Assembly (NCBI GenBank): GCA_029582155.1
Contig: CM055901.1
Coordinates: 8,412,874 to 8,476,873 of the forward strand
Reading direction: 5' to 3'
Source of the DNA: Panopea generosa
Taxonomy: Eukaryota; Mollusca; Bivalvia; Adapedonta; Hiatellidae
DNA length: 64,000 nucleotides
Shown piece after piece: positions 48,528 through 61,140 of this stretch. The position numbers and the translations under genes were made by a program. Within the stretch, counting starts at the first letter, position 1, and each line of letters opens with the position of its first letter. The notes below the pieces were generated by a model. It was not told the origin of the DNA. It worked only from the letters and a program-made list of their open reading frames with translations, and did no database searches.

Positions 48528-48884
48528 GTGTGGCCCAGGTCAGAAGTCGGCCGCATTTCAATAATTATATCAGCGTTTTACATTGTTGATATTTTGGTGC
48601 CAAATGTTACACCTGCTTTCACACTTTATGCCAACACGAGTGTTTGTCCTGATATAGCATCTTGTAGTGTCAAAGTCATCAGTAACGTTGTTTTGTTTCA
48701 CAAACTATTGTACAAAGGCAGCTGTTTCGACGTTCCAGAGGAACGAATTATTATAAAACTTTGTGATTTTCTAGAGGAAACACTCACAGAAACAATAGCA
48801 ATTTATACACATTTTAACTGGAAAATCACAGGTGTACCGTTATTAATTTATACCTTAAACTTACTTATTTTGCTTCGATTGTGA
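48528..48884 (+). other. Unrecognised 118-codon ORF, present in two copies
   Basis: The ORF includes I-V-D-I-L-V-P-N-V-T-P-A-F and a C-terminal hydrophobic stretch. Block A (about 20570-20890) has the same sequence with roughly 95 bp missing in the middle and further changes. I recognise no domain. It may be part of an old repeat rather than a gene, since it follows the mariner relic and ends where a SINE is inserted. Confidence 0.25.
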
Positions 48885-48887
48885 AGG

Positions 48888-49205
48888 ACCGCGGTGTGGT
48901 CTAGTGGTAGAGCGTCCGCCTCGCATGCGGAAGGTCGTGGGTTCGATCCTCGACCGGGTCATACCAAAGACTTTAAAAATGGTACTAGAAGCTTCCTCGC
49001 TTGACGCTCAGCATTTAGAGGAGAGTTCTAGGTCTGGTCGGCCCGGTGTCAGTATAACGTGACTGGGTGGGGTATCATACCATGTGTCTGCGGCATGATA
49101 CTCCAGTGTGACAGCGCTCAGAATACTGTCTCAAGTAGACACCGTCGCGATATGACTGAAAATAGTTTGAAAGCGACGCTATTCACAATACAACAACAAC
49201 AATTT
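48888..49205 (+). mobile_element. tRNA-derived SINE, family A, best-preserved copy
   Basis: The head GTGGTCTAGTGGTAGAGCGT (A-box) and GGTCGTGGGTTCGATCC (B-box) can form a tRNA-like anticodon arm with anticodon CGC (Ala-like). The body has GTCGGCCCGGTGTCAGTATA, and the tail is (CAA)n. It interrupts sequence that is continuous in block A at about 20820, so it inserted after the segmental duplication. Confidence 0.85.
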
Positions 49206-49679
49206 TTGTTATGTTCATTATTGTGGTTAAATTACCAACCCCTGTGTGGTTCCTGGGAGCCATATGAGTGATGGCAAGAGTAGGATCACTGTGCTCATGC
49301 ATGTCGTAAGAAGCGACAATTTGGTTTAAACATATTTTATTCATAAATTATGTACAGCATATTCCACAACATACATAGTAAAAGGATTGAAACGAAAGAA
49401 ATAATTCTTATATAGTTTATCTCCTAAGTAACATTTACAAACATTTGTGTAAGGTGGCGAAGATTCATTAGATTAGTTTTGACATATCAACAAAATACAG
49501 CTCTTTAAAAGACATATTATTTTTACATCGATAGTTGTATGTCTTGGTATGTTTTAAAAGAAAACAAAATTTTATAATTAATCATATAATTTAGAATTAT
49601 AAAAAAAGATAAACAGAAAAAAAGCGGACGAGTTCAGGACTAATGCGAGCGAGCAAGGGAAGCAGACAAACAACATATA

Positions 49680-49728
<49 letters not shown>

Positions 49729-49904
49729 GTTATTATTAATAATTGATAATTGATAATTATCAAAATGTTTTTTGTTGCTTAAAAGTAAAATATCAATCAA
49801 AGATTGGGAGTTCTCAGTATAATGAGTTGGTTCGGTAATAGTCTGGTATAGACCTAGCTGTTGACATATATATTATCTATTTTTGTAGATGAAGTATTAC
49901 TTAG
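49206..49904. repeat. SINE-like tail fragment and (ATT)n microsatellite
   Basis: CATGCATGTCGTAAGAAGCG near 49295-49315 resembles a SINE or LINE tail but has no head. An (ATT)n run of about 18 units lies at 49679-49738. Otherwise nothing is recognised. Confidence 0.5.
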
Positions 49905-50732
49905 CATATTATAGTTTATGTCACCAGTGATTATAATATCCTTAAAACCGGTATCGACTGCAAGCCTAATAAAATCTTCTATTACATTGGTGTAAACAGA
50001 GTTAGATCTAGGAGGTCTGTAGAATACTCCTTATAGTAAACGTTTGTTATTGAGTAATATATCGACCCATATACATTCAAGTTGGTTGATTTCAAGATCG
50101 TGTCTACGTTTGTAGTGTATTGTGTCTTTAATGAACAACATGATCCCTCCGTGGTTGTCTCAAATGCGATATTTTCTTTCTGGTTTGTTAAAAGAAGGAA
50201 GCACCATAGAATCGGTTGAAACAGAATCATCGAGCCATGTTTCAGTAAAAGTAAGTATATCAAAACCATATAGTTCGGAGTAGATAATATCCAACGTTAT
50301 ACTCTGAACGTTGTAGTGTACTAACGACAAATCATTCGAAAAATCTAGAGCTTCGAAATTACAATGAGATGAGGTAGAATGAGTACTACTGACAGAGCTT
50401 GTATCAGATGGAAGTAGTTCAATGGGGCCTGGGTTAGGGTGTACATTTCCTTGTAACAACAATTTGACCGATAGCCAAGTTAGGAAAGATGCAATGTATT
50501 TAGTCAAGTCTACATTTTCTGTATATGTTTTACCCTTGATTAAGTGTCTGTATGGGTGTACAATTGCAGAATGACATTGTGAATTCCAGTGTGTATTAAT
50601 GAGTAACGATAAAAGACACAATGGACATTGGTACAGTGACATTAACATTAATAATTGCAACAATGCTGCAAACTTATATTTATTGCAGATCGACAGAGTG
50701 TTGGTGTCAGAGTACGTTTTCAAACTGGTCAT
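49905..50732 (-). mobile_element. CR1/L2-like LINE 5' part (N-terminus plus endonuclease), decayed
   Basis: The first 190 codons are open (from 50732). They contain G-N-V-H-P-N-P-G-P, a 2A-like motif, then V-H-Y-N-V-Q-S-I and F-T-E-T-W-L-D, which are endonuclease signatures. Beyond an in-frame stop near 50160 the same frame continues with G-G-I-M-L-F-I-K, G-V-F-Y-R-P-P and I-I-I-T-G-D-I-N-Y-N. It is truncated before the RT. Likely the same family as the fragments at 22040 and 47106. Confidence 0.85.
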
Positions 50733-51007
50733 GTATTACATAATAGAGTAGTTTATCGGACGAAAAGAAAACATAACAATGTCCACCATTAATCACGTGA
50801 TCGGATGTCAAGCGACAATTTGAGTAATACGATATAATTAGTTGAAACTCTGAAGTTCTGCAGGTATCAAGGTTCCAGGCTCATTCCGCATATTCATCCG
50901 TTGGTGTATTTTTTTGTAATCTATATGTTTATGTACATGTAGAGTGAACCTGGAATCTTCTTTCCTGTTAGCGACGAATAACCTACAATGTGTTGTACGC
51001 TGTAAAA

Positions 51008-51122
51008 CCCCATTCATTTATTCATTCATTCATTCATTCATTCATTCATTCATTCATCCATCCATTCATTCATTCATTCATTCATTCATTCATTCATTCA
51101 TTCATTCATTCATTCATTCATT
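51008..51122. repeat. (ATTC)n microsatellite
   Basis: About 28 tetranucleotide units with a CATCCATCC interruption near 51056. Produces spurious Ile-His-Ser-Phe repeats. Confidence 0.95.
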
Positions 51123-51178
51123 CCATATGTTTTTTTCCAAAGAAACATATAGAATTTCAAATGAAACAGACATAGCAT

Positions 51179-51336
51179 CTCCGGGGAACAAAGCAATTAA
51201 AAGTATTGCATAATTGTTAATTCACTTGCTAGGACAGTTATTGACAGTTATCGAAATATAAGTGACCCAATGTCTTTAAAGCCTAGTGAGCAAGTGAATT
51301 TATAGTTATGCACATATTTGATACTTTCCCCGGAGA
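51179..51336. mobile_element. Foldback element with ~54-bp inverted arms
   Basis: The left arm (51179-51232) starts CTCCGGGGAA and ends AATTCACTTGCTAGG. The right arm (51282-51336) is its inverse, with CCTAGTGAGCAAGTGAATT and ending TTTCCCCGGAG. The loop is about 50 nt, with no coding sequence. Confidence 0.75.
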
Positions 51337-51339
51337 AAC

Positions 51340-52209
51340 CAGTAACAACTTAAGGCCCAGAGAAAGGTATGGGTAATTGTTAAACACACATAATTTGATT
51401 TGAAGGTTTATCGCCATTTTTTCACAAAAATAATTATTTGGAAAATTTCAAATACGTCTATAGTGATATTTCAGCAGTCTTTATTAAAATCATACCATTT
51501 TGAAAAATTCTTTGACTTTCATTTCAATTTGTGTCTCATGGTAGACAATTTATCTTGGTTTGGTAACCGTATTTGACAAATGTTGACCACGCAATCTGGG
51601 ATTATTTCCTGCCTTTGCCATGTAGTATCATCGTATCAAGCATCAGTCTTTTACTGGATGTAACGAGGGTCATTTCATGCACAACAGTTAAAAAGCATGA
51701 CCCAAAAACCGTCGCATGACTTTGTATTCCTTGTTTGTTGATTATGTGTTGGCTAGCACTGCTGTCTGTTTGTTTCGATGACGATGAAAGGGCTACAAAA
51801 ACAATATTGACATTCATTTGCACCCTCAACATGTCGTGGTATAAGGTAATACCCAATGAGGCACCTATAATGCAAAATTATAATAACACTAGTAATGAAT
51901 ATAATAATAATAATAATAAAATAATAATAAATGTGTTTATGTTTACATGAAAATATTTTAGTTAGAATTCTACATAACCTAAGCGTATTTTCTTTATTAT
52001 CGGTAAACCCCAACACAAAAAAGAGTTGTTAACTTTATTTATTTTACATCGATTGTAACGGCGTAAATTGTGATCATTCAAATGAAGTCAAAGTAATTTA
52101 TTTTGAAAGATTTAAAAATCTTAATAAATTCCCTTCAAACAATCGGAACACTGTAAATATGAATAACAACAGAGGGTACAAATGTAGACTTTCGATGACA
52201 CTTAAAAGT
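51340..52209. other. Spacer; nothing recognised
   Basis: AT-rich, with a short AAT run near 51900. Overlapping short ORFs on both strands have no motifs. Confidence 0.4.
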
Positions 52210-52350
52210 ATACACGGCCAATGTGTCCTTGAGCAAGACACCTTTTCCGTATATGCTTAGTACTGGTTCTACCCAGGATGTCTTCGCACGTAACTAATCT
52301 AAGTTGTGAGATCTTATTTCACAATCGAAGTAAAATAAATAAGTTTAAAC
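52210..52350 (+). mobile_element. SINE family B, 3' part
   Basis: GGTTCTACCCAGGATGT and AAGTAAAATAAATAAGTTTA match the body and tail of the element at 29393-29584. Head missing. Confidence 0.55.
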
Positions 52351-52463
52351 TAAACACAACCACTGTGCTCAATACAAAATAACGTGTTCAAAATGTCAAT
52401 TTAATTGTATATGGAAAATCTCTCTGGAAATGGCTGGTTATAGGGACCTTGTTACATTTCGTG

Positions 52464-55400
52464 TGATACAACACTGATAGATACAAGACTGTTAGCTACA
52501 TGTTTGATTGATACAAAACTGATAGATACAAGACTGTTAGACACAAGCCTAATGGATACACGACTGTTATATACAAGACTGTTAGATACAATACTGATAG
52601 ATACAAGATTGTTAGATACAAGCCTGATGGATACAAGACTGTTAACAACAAAATTGATAGATACAAGACTGTTAGATACAAGCCTGATGAATACAAGACT
52701 GTTAGATACAATACTGATGGATACAATACTGTTAAATACAAAACTGATAGTTACAAGACTGTTAAATATAATACTGATAGATACAAGACTGTTAGATACA
52801 AGTCTGATGGATACAAGACTGATAGATACAAAACTGTTAGATACAATGATGATAGTTACAAGACTGTAATATACAAAACTGATAGATACAAGAATGTTAG
52901 ATACAATACTGATAGATACAATACTGATAGATACAAGCCTGATGGATGCAAGCCTGATAAATGCAAGTCTGATAGATACAAGACTGATTGGAACAAGACT
53001 GTTAGATACAAAACTGATGGATACAAGACTGTTAAATACAAGCCTGATAGATACAATACTGTTAGATACAAGACTGATAGATACAAGACTGATAGATACA
53101 AGCCTGATAGATACAAGCCTGATTGATGCAAGCCTGATAGATGCAAGCCTGATAGATTCAAGACTGATAGATACAATACTGTTAGATACAAAACTGATAG
53201 ATACAAGACTGATAGATACAAGCCAGATGGATGCAAGCCTGATGGATACAAGCCTGTTAGATACAAGATTGACGGATACAAGACTGTTAAATACAAGCCT
53301 GTTAGATACAAGCGTGATGGATGCAAGTCTGATAGATACAAGCCTGTTAGATACAAGACTGATAGATACAAGACTGTTAGGTACAAGACTGTTAGACACA
53401 AGTCTGATGGATACAAGACCGTTAATACAAGACTGATAGTAACAAGACTGTTAGATACAATACTGAAAGATACAAGACTGTTAGATACAAGCCTGATGGA
53501 TACAAGACTGTTTAATACAAGACTGATAGTTACAAGACTGTAAGATACAATACTGATAGATACAAGCCTGATAGATACAAGATTGATGGATACAAGACTG
53601 TTAGATACATGACTGATAGATACAAGCCTGATGGATACAAGACTGATAGATACAAGCCTGATAGATACAAGACTGTTAAACACAAGCCTGATGTATACAA
53701 GACTGTTTAATACAAGACTAATAGTTACAAGACTGTTAGATACAATACTGATAGATACAAGACTGTTAGATACAAGCATAATAGATACAAGACTGTTTAA
53801 TACAAGACTGATAGTTACAAGACTGTTAGATACGATACTGATATATACAAGACTGTTAGATACAAGATTGATGGATACAAGACTGTTAAATACAAGCCTG
53901 ATATATACAAGGCTGTTAGACACAAGACTGATGGATGGATACAAGACTGTTAGATACAAGATTGATAGTTACAAGACTGTTAAATACAAGCCTGATAGAT
54001 ACAAGCCTGATAGATATAAGATTGATGGATACAAGCCTGATGGATACAATACTGAAAGATACAATCCTAATAGATACAAGACTGATTGATACAAGCCTGA
54101 TGGATACAATACTGATAGATACAAGCCTGTCAGATACAAGCCTGATGGATACAAGACTAATAAATACAAGACTGATAGATACAAGACTGTTAGATACAAG
54201 CCAGATGAATACAAGACTAATAGATACAAGACTGTTATATACAAGCCTTATGGATACAAGACTGTTAGATACAAGCCTGGTGGAAACAAGCCTGATATAT
54301 ACAAGACTGTTAGATACAACCCTGATGGATACAAGCCTAATAGATACAAGACTGATAGATATTAGCCTGATGGATACAAGACTGTTAGATACAAGACTTA
54401 TAGATACAAGGCTGTTAAATACAAGACTGATCGATACAAGCCTGTTGGATACAAGACTGTTAGATACAAAACGTTAGATACAAGACTGTTAGATATAAGA
54501 CTGTTAAATACAAGCTTTATAGAAACAAGACTGTTAGATACAACATTGATAGATACAAGACTGTTGAATACAAGACTGATAGATACAGAATGATTGATAC
54601 AAGACTGTTAGATACAAGACTGATAGATACAGGACTGTTAAATACAAGACTGATGGATACAAGCCTGATAGATACAAGACTGTTAGATACAAGATTGATA
54701 GATACAATCCTGATAGATACAAGAGTAATAAATACAAGACTGATAGATACATGACTGTTAGATACAATCCTGATGAATACAAGACTAATAGATACAAGAC
54801 TGTTATATACAAGCCTGATGGATACAAGACTGTTAGATACAAGCCTGATGGATACAAGCCTAATAGATACAAGACTGATGGATACAAGCCTGATGGAAAC
54901 AAGACTGCTAGATTAAAGCTTGATATATACAAGACTGTTAAATACAAGACTGATAGATACAAGCCTGATATATATAAGACTGTTAGATACAAGACTAATA
55001 GATACAAGACTGATAGATACAAGTCTGATGGATACAAGACTGTTAGATACAAGCCTGATGGATACAAGCCTGATGGATGCAAGCCTGATAGATACAAGAC
55101 TGTTAGACACACGCCTGATGGATATAAGACTGTTAGATACAAGATTGATGGATACAAGACTGTTAAATAAAAGACTGATGGATACAAGCCTGTTAGATAC
55201 AAGATTGATGGATACAAGACTGTTAAATACAAGATTGATGGATACAAGACTGTTAGACACAAGATTGATGGATACAAGACTGTTTAATACAAGATTGATG
55301 GATACAAGACTGTAAGACACAAGCCTGATTGATACAAGACTGTTAGACACAAGGCTGATTGATACAAAACTGTTAGATACAAGACTGGTAGATACAAGGC

Positions 55401-56748
55401 TGTTAGATACAAGACTGTTGGATACAAGCCTGATCGATACAAGACTGTTAGATACAAAACTGTTAGATACAAGTCTGTTAGATACAAGACTGATGGATAC
55501 AAGCCTGATAGATACAAGATTGCTAGATACAAGACTGTTAGATACAAGCCTGATAGATACATGCCTTTTAGACAAAAGCCTGATAGATACAAGACTGTTA
55601 GACACAAGCCTGATAGATACAAGACTGTTAGATACAAGCCTGATAGATACAAGACTGTTAGATACAAGCCTGATGGATATAAGACTGTTAGATACAAGCC
55701 TGACGGATACAAGCCTGATAGATACAAGACTGATAGATACAAGCCTGATGGACACAAGTCTAATAGATACAAGACTGATAGATACAAGCCTGATGGATAC
55801 AAGACTGTTAGATAAAATCCTGATAGATACAAGACTGTTAAATACAATACTGATAGATACAAGCCTGTTGGATACAAAACTGATAGATACAAGGCTGTTA
55901 AATACAAGACTTATGGATACAAGCCTGATAGATACAAGACTGTTAGATACAAGACTGATAGATACAAGTCTGATAGATACAAGACTGTTAGATACAAGAC
56001 TAATAGATACAAAACTGTTAGATACAAGACTGATAGATACAAGCCTGTTAGATACAAGCCTGATGGATACAATCCTAATGGATGCAAGCCTGATAGTAAA
56101 TGACTGTTAGACACAAGCCTGGTGGATATAAGACTGTTAGATACAAGATTGATGGATACAAGACTGTTAAATAAAAGACTGATGGATACAAGCCTGTTAG
56201 ATACAAATTGATGGATACAAGACTGTTAAATACAAGATTGATGGATACAAGACTATTAGACACAATATTGATGGATACAAGACTGTTTAATACAAGACTG
56301 ATGGATACAAGCCTGTTAGATACAAGATTGATGGATACAAGACTGTTAAATACAAGATTGATAGATACAAGACTGTTAGACACAAGCCTGATAGATACAA
56401 GACTGTTAGACACAAGTCTGAGAGAAACAAGACTGTTAGACACAAGCCTGATTGATACAAGACTGTTAGATACAAGACTGTTAGATACAAGGCTGTTAGA
56501 TACAAGACTGTTAGATACAAGCCTGATCGATACAAGACTGTTAGATACAAAACTGTTAGATACAAATCTGTTAGATACAATACTGATGGATACAAGCCTG
56601 ATAGAAACAAGATTGCTAGATACAAGACTGTTAGATACAAGCCTGATAGATACAAGCCTGTTAGACAGAAGCCTGATAGATACAAGCCTGTTAGACACAA
56701 GACTGGTAGATACAAGCCTGATGGATACAAGACTGTTTGATACAAGAC
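52464..56748. repeat. 15-bp satellite (~4.3 kb)
   Basis: About 285 units of GATACAAGACTGTTA and variants (CTGATAGATACAAGC, GATGGATACAAGACT), often pairing into 30-bp dimers. A roughly 1005-bp segment is repeated (55110-55330 resembles 56110-56330, both with the rare TAAATAAAAGACTGATGG). The open frames of up to 367 codons here come from the 3n unit length. Confidence 0.95.
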
Positions 56749-57534
56749 AATACTTTTTAGCCATTATATATAAAACTGAAAAACGTTTTGTTATAAAATT
56801 ATTTTGACAATGCCTCAAATACTATATTACAAATATTACAATAATCTGTTCAATTACAAATAAGTTCTAATCATAATTTCTGGATACATTTGTCTATTAA
56901 GGTGGTCCAGTGTCTTTACGAAACGTGATAAATCAATGTTTTGTCATCGTTTTATATGCGGTATTCAACCGCTCAGAATAGAGACGTGCAGATCATTGGA
57001 GACACATCGGAGCAAAGATTTTGTATTTAAGAGAAAATACACTCGGTGATATTTTTAGGAGAAAACTTAATAAAATCTTCAAGTTCATGAAAACATGTCA
57101 TATATGATGCATACACATCCAAGAAAGTTGCACACTATGTATAGGTTAGAGATCATATAGAGATATTTAATTTTCGAATGAGTGGAGTGTTATAATTGAT
57201 TTGATATGACGCCGTAGAAATGTAAAAAAAAAAATATTCTTTGTAGGATACATTTCCCACATTTAATAATTCAGATACAATTCAGTATCATAGACTTGTT
57301 TTAAATGACACACATACTCAAGTGTTTAGAACCAAACTCGTTATCAGGAGACAATCGCGAACAATATCATTGTGATAAAAGATTTTGTTCATGCACGTTA
57401 ACTCATAATATTTAAAAGTACTCGAGTTAAACCATTTTATCGTGTTATCTTAACTATAAAGTGGACAGTGTTTGTTTTGCAATTACTGACTATCAATTAT
57501 CTACACGAGACTGAAACAATGTAATCGACATCTA
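56749..57534. other. Spacer; nothing recognised
   Basis: AT-rich single-copy-looking sequence without convincing ORFs. Confidence 0.4.
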
Positions 57535-57800
57535 TAGTACCTTAAACACTTGTGAACACTTGAGGACATGGAGGGTGGAACAAGGGTCAAGGACGATGCT
57601 GGGGATTTATAGTACCTTAAACATTTGAGGACATGGAGGGTGGAACAAGGGTCAAGGACGATGCTGGGGATTTATAGTACCTTAAACACTTGTGAACACT
57701 TGAGGACATGGAGGGTGGAACAAGGGTCAAGGACGATGCTGGGGATTTATAGTACCTTAAACATTTGAGGACATGGAGGGTGAACAAGGGACAAGAACGA
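57535..57800. repeat. Minisatellite, four alternating ~65/75-bp units
   Basis: The core GACATGGAGGGTGGAACAAG is repeated four times. Units with and without an extra ACTTGTGAAC alternate, so the true period is a dimer of about 138 bp. Confidence 0.9.
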
Positions 57801-58560
57801 AGCATGAGGGTTTCAAAAGGTGCATATTTCAAAATCACCCTCAAATAAGTTGTCATTACATGTATGTTAATTGTCACTATCGTCCATACGTGTTATATGT
57901 TAAAGTAGTGCTATGGCTGAAATCATTGAGATGAGTCTATAGTCTTGTATGGTTGGCTTGCATTGTAGCTACGCGCAAATGCTGTAGTCTGGTCTGTGGA
58001 TTTATGTCTGGTTGTTCACAAATGTTCCTCAAGTTTAACATCACTAAATTCATATGATTTTTGTGTGTATACCATTTGAACAATTTACTGTTACAACTGC
58101 ACAGTTGTACATTATTATTCAGAATGTGAAGTGAGCAGTACAGCAGATTATTATTATCGTTATGCTCATTGTTGACGTTACTGCTGTTGCTGCTGCTACT
58201 GCTGCTGCTGTCGCCCTTGTTGATGAACATGTATATGATATTTTTGTTTATTTAGGATTGTTCAAACCAAAGCATAGGTCTTTGGGCGTCTTTGAAACAA
58301 ACACGTCTTTAAACTAAAATACACGCACACGTAACTGATATCATGATTTATATTAAAAATACTGCCTGGTATCAGTAATATTAACTCCATGTATGCATTA
58401 AACAGAATAAAGATTAAATTTATGTAAAACAAGGCTTAAACACGACTGAAATTCATCTCCAATGTGCAATTTCTTTACATGCAAATGATCTTGCAAATGC
58501 TATTATTCGTAACCGACAGTTGCAATAATAAACTACAATAAACTGCAACAGTAAAAGTAT
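57801..58560. other. Spacer; nothing recognised
   Basis: Contains a short TGCTGC-type run near 58180-58215. No gene is supported. Confidence 0.4.
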
Positions 58561-58564
58561 GCAC

Positions 58565-61140
58565 TGTGACAGTGAGTAGTTTTAGGTGCTCAATCAGGTT
58601 TACCCACTGCCAAAACTACGACCAACTCTCCTGTTAGGTGATACCAATACCAAAAATACTACCAACTCTCCTGATAGGTGATACCAAGTTTTAGGTGCTA
58701 CATCAGGTTTACCCACTCCCAAAAACTACTACCAATTCTCCTGATAGGTGATACCAATACCAAAAGTACTACCAACTCTCCTGATAGGTGATACCAAGTT
58801 TTAGGTGCTACATCAGGTTTACCCACTGCTAAAAATACTACCAACTCTCCTGATAGGTGATACCATTACCAAAAATACTACCAACTCTCCTGATAGGTAA
58901 TACCAAGTTTTGGGTGCTACATCAGGTTTAGCCAATGCAAAAAATACAACCAACTCTGCTGATAGGTGATACCAATACCAAAAATACTACCAACTCTCCT
59001 GATAGGTGATACCAAGTTTTAGGTGCTACATCAGGTTTACCCACTGCCAAAAATACTACCAACTCTCCTGATAGTACCAATTCTCCTGATAGGTGATACC
59101 AAGTTTTAGGTGCTACATCAGGTTTACCCACTGCCAAAAATACTACCAACTCTCCTAATAGGTGATACCAAGTTTTAGGTGCTAAATCAGGTTTACCCAC
59201 TGCCAAAACTACTATTAACTCTCCTGATAGGTGATACCAATGCCAAAAATGCTACCAACTTTCTGATAGGTGATACCAAGTTTTAGGTGATAAATCAGGT
59301 TTACCCACTGCCAAAACTACTATTAACTCTCCTGATAGGTGATACCAATGCGAAAAATGCTACCACCTCTCCTGATAGGTGATACCAAGTTTTAGGTGCT
59401 ACATCAGGTTTACCCACTGCCAAAAATACTACCAACTCTCCTGATAGTACCAACTCTCCCGATAGGTGATACCAAGTTTTAGATGCTACACCAGGTTTAC
59501 CCACTGCCAAAAATACTACCAACTCTCCTGATAGGTGATACCAAGTTTTAGGTGCTACATCAGGTTTACCCACTGCCAAACCTACTATTAACTCTCCTGA
59601 TAGGTGATTACCTATAAGGAGAGTTGGTAGTATTTTTGGCATTAGGTAAACCTGATGTAGCACCTAAAACTTGGTATCACCTATCAGGAGAGTTGGTACT
59701 ATCAGGAGAGTTGGTAGTATTTTTGGCATTAGGCAAACCTGATGTAGCACCTAAAGTTTTGTTACCAATACCAAAAATACTACCAACTCTCCTGATAAGT
59801 TATACCAAGTTTTAGGTGCTACACCAGGTTTACCCACTGCCAGAAATACTACCAACTCTCCTGATAGTTGATACCAAGTTTAAGGTGCTAAATCAGGTTT
59901 CCCACTGCCAAACCTACTATTAACTCTCCTGATAGGTGATACCAATGCCAAAAAAGCTACCAACTCTCCTGATAGGTGATACCAAGTTTTAGGTGCTACA
60001 TCAGGTTTACCCACTGCCAAAAATACTACCAACTCTCCTGATAGGTGATTACCTATCAGGAGAGTTAGTAGTATTTTTGGCATTAGGTAAACCTGATGTA
60101 GCACCTAAAGTTTTGTTACCAATACAAAAAATACTACCAACTCTCCTGATAGGTGATACCAAGTTTTAGGTGCTACATCAGGTTTACCCACTGCCAGAAA
60201 TACTACCAACTCTCCTGATAGGTGATACCAAGTTTTAGGTGCTACATCAGGTTTACCCACTGCCAGAAATACTACCAACTCTCCTGATAGGTGATACCAA
60301 GTTTTAGGTGCTACATCAGGTTTACCCACTGCCAAAAATACTACCAACTCTCCTGATAGGTGATTACCTATCAGGAGAGTTGGTAGTATTTTTTTTGGCA
60401 TTAGGCAAACCTGATGTAGCACCTAAAGTTTTGTTACCAATACCAAAAATACTACCAACTCTACTGATAGGTGATACCAAGTTTTAGGTGCTACATCAGG
60501 TTTACCCACTGCCAGAAATACTACCAACTCTCCTGATAGGTGATACCAAGTTTTAGGTGCTACATCAGGTTTACCCACTGACAAAAATACTACCAACTCT
60601 CTTGATAGGTGATACCAAGTTTTAAGGTGCTAAATCAGGTTTACCAACTGCCAAAACTACTACTAACTCTTCTGATAGGCGATACCAAGTTTAAGGTGCT
60701 ACAACAGGTTTACTCACTGCAAAAAGTACTATCAAATCTCCGGATAGGTGATACCAAGTTTTAGGTGCTAAATTAGGTTTACCCAATGCCAAAAATGCTA
60801 CCAACTTTCCTAATAGGAGATACCAAGTTTTAGGTGCTAAATCAGATTTACCCATTACAAAAATACAACCAACTCTCCTAATAGGTGAAACCAAGTTTTA
60901 GGTGCTAGATCAGGTTTACCCACTGCCAAAAATACTACTAACTCTCCTGTTAGGTGATACCAATACCAAAAATACTACCAACTCTCCTGATAGGTGATAC
61001 CAAGTTTTTGGTGCTAAATCAGGTTTACCCACTACAAAAAATACTACCAACTCTCCTGATAGGTGATACCAAGTTTTAGGTGCTAACTCAGGTTTACCCT
61101 ATACAAAAAAATAATACCAACTCTCCTAATAGATTATACC
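58565..61140. repeat. 69-bp satellite with inverted modules
   Basis: Units of 69 bp carry CTCCTGATAGGTGATACCAA, TAGGTGCTACATCAGGTTTA and CCCACTGCCAAAAATACTA. Reverse-complement units occur at about 59610-59765, 60050-60115 and 60364-60430. Each is preceded by the palindromic junction GATAGGTGATTACCTAT and followed by the same exit AAAGTTTTGTTACCAATAC, so the inverted module was copied as a whole. 69 is a multiple of three, hence the ORFs. Confidence 0.95.

Noticed and set aside
48888-48965. Functional tRNA-Ala gene
   Set aside because: The tRNA-like part continues into a SINE body and CAA tail that occur at two other sites; the acceptor stem is imperfect.
50160-50732. Host gene with 190-codon ORF
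   Set aside because: N-P-G-P, H-Y-N-V-Q-S and T-E-T-W-L-D motifs show it is a LINE.
50944-51213. ORF with Ile-His-Ser-Phe repeats
   Set aside because: (ATTC)n microsatellite.
52452-56818. ORFs of up to 367 codons, Leu/Ser/Val- or Asp/Thr-rich
   Set aside because: Products of the 15-bp satellite in all frames, with no non-repeat sequence or domain.
58928-60894. Repeated ORFs with an A-V-G-K-P-D-V-A-P-K-T-W-Y-H-L motif
   Set aside because: Translations of the 69-bp satellite; the motif simply follows the DNA repeat.
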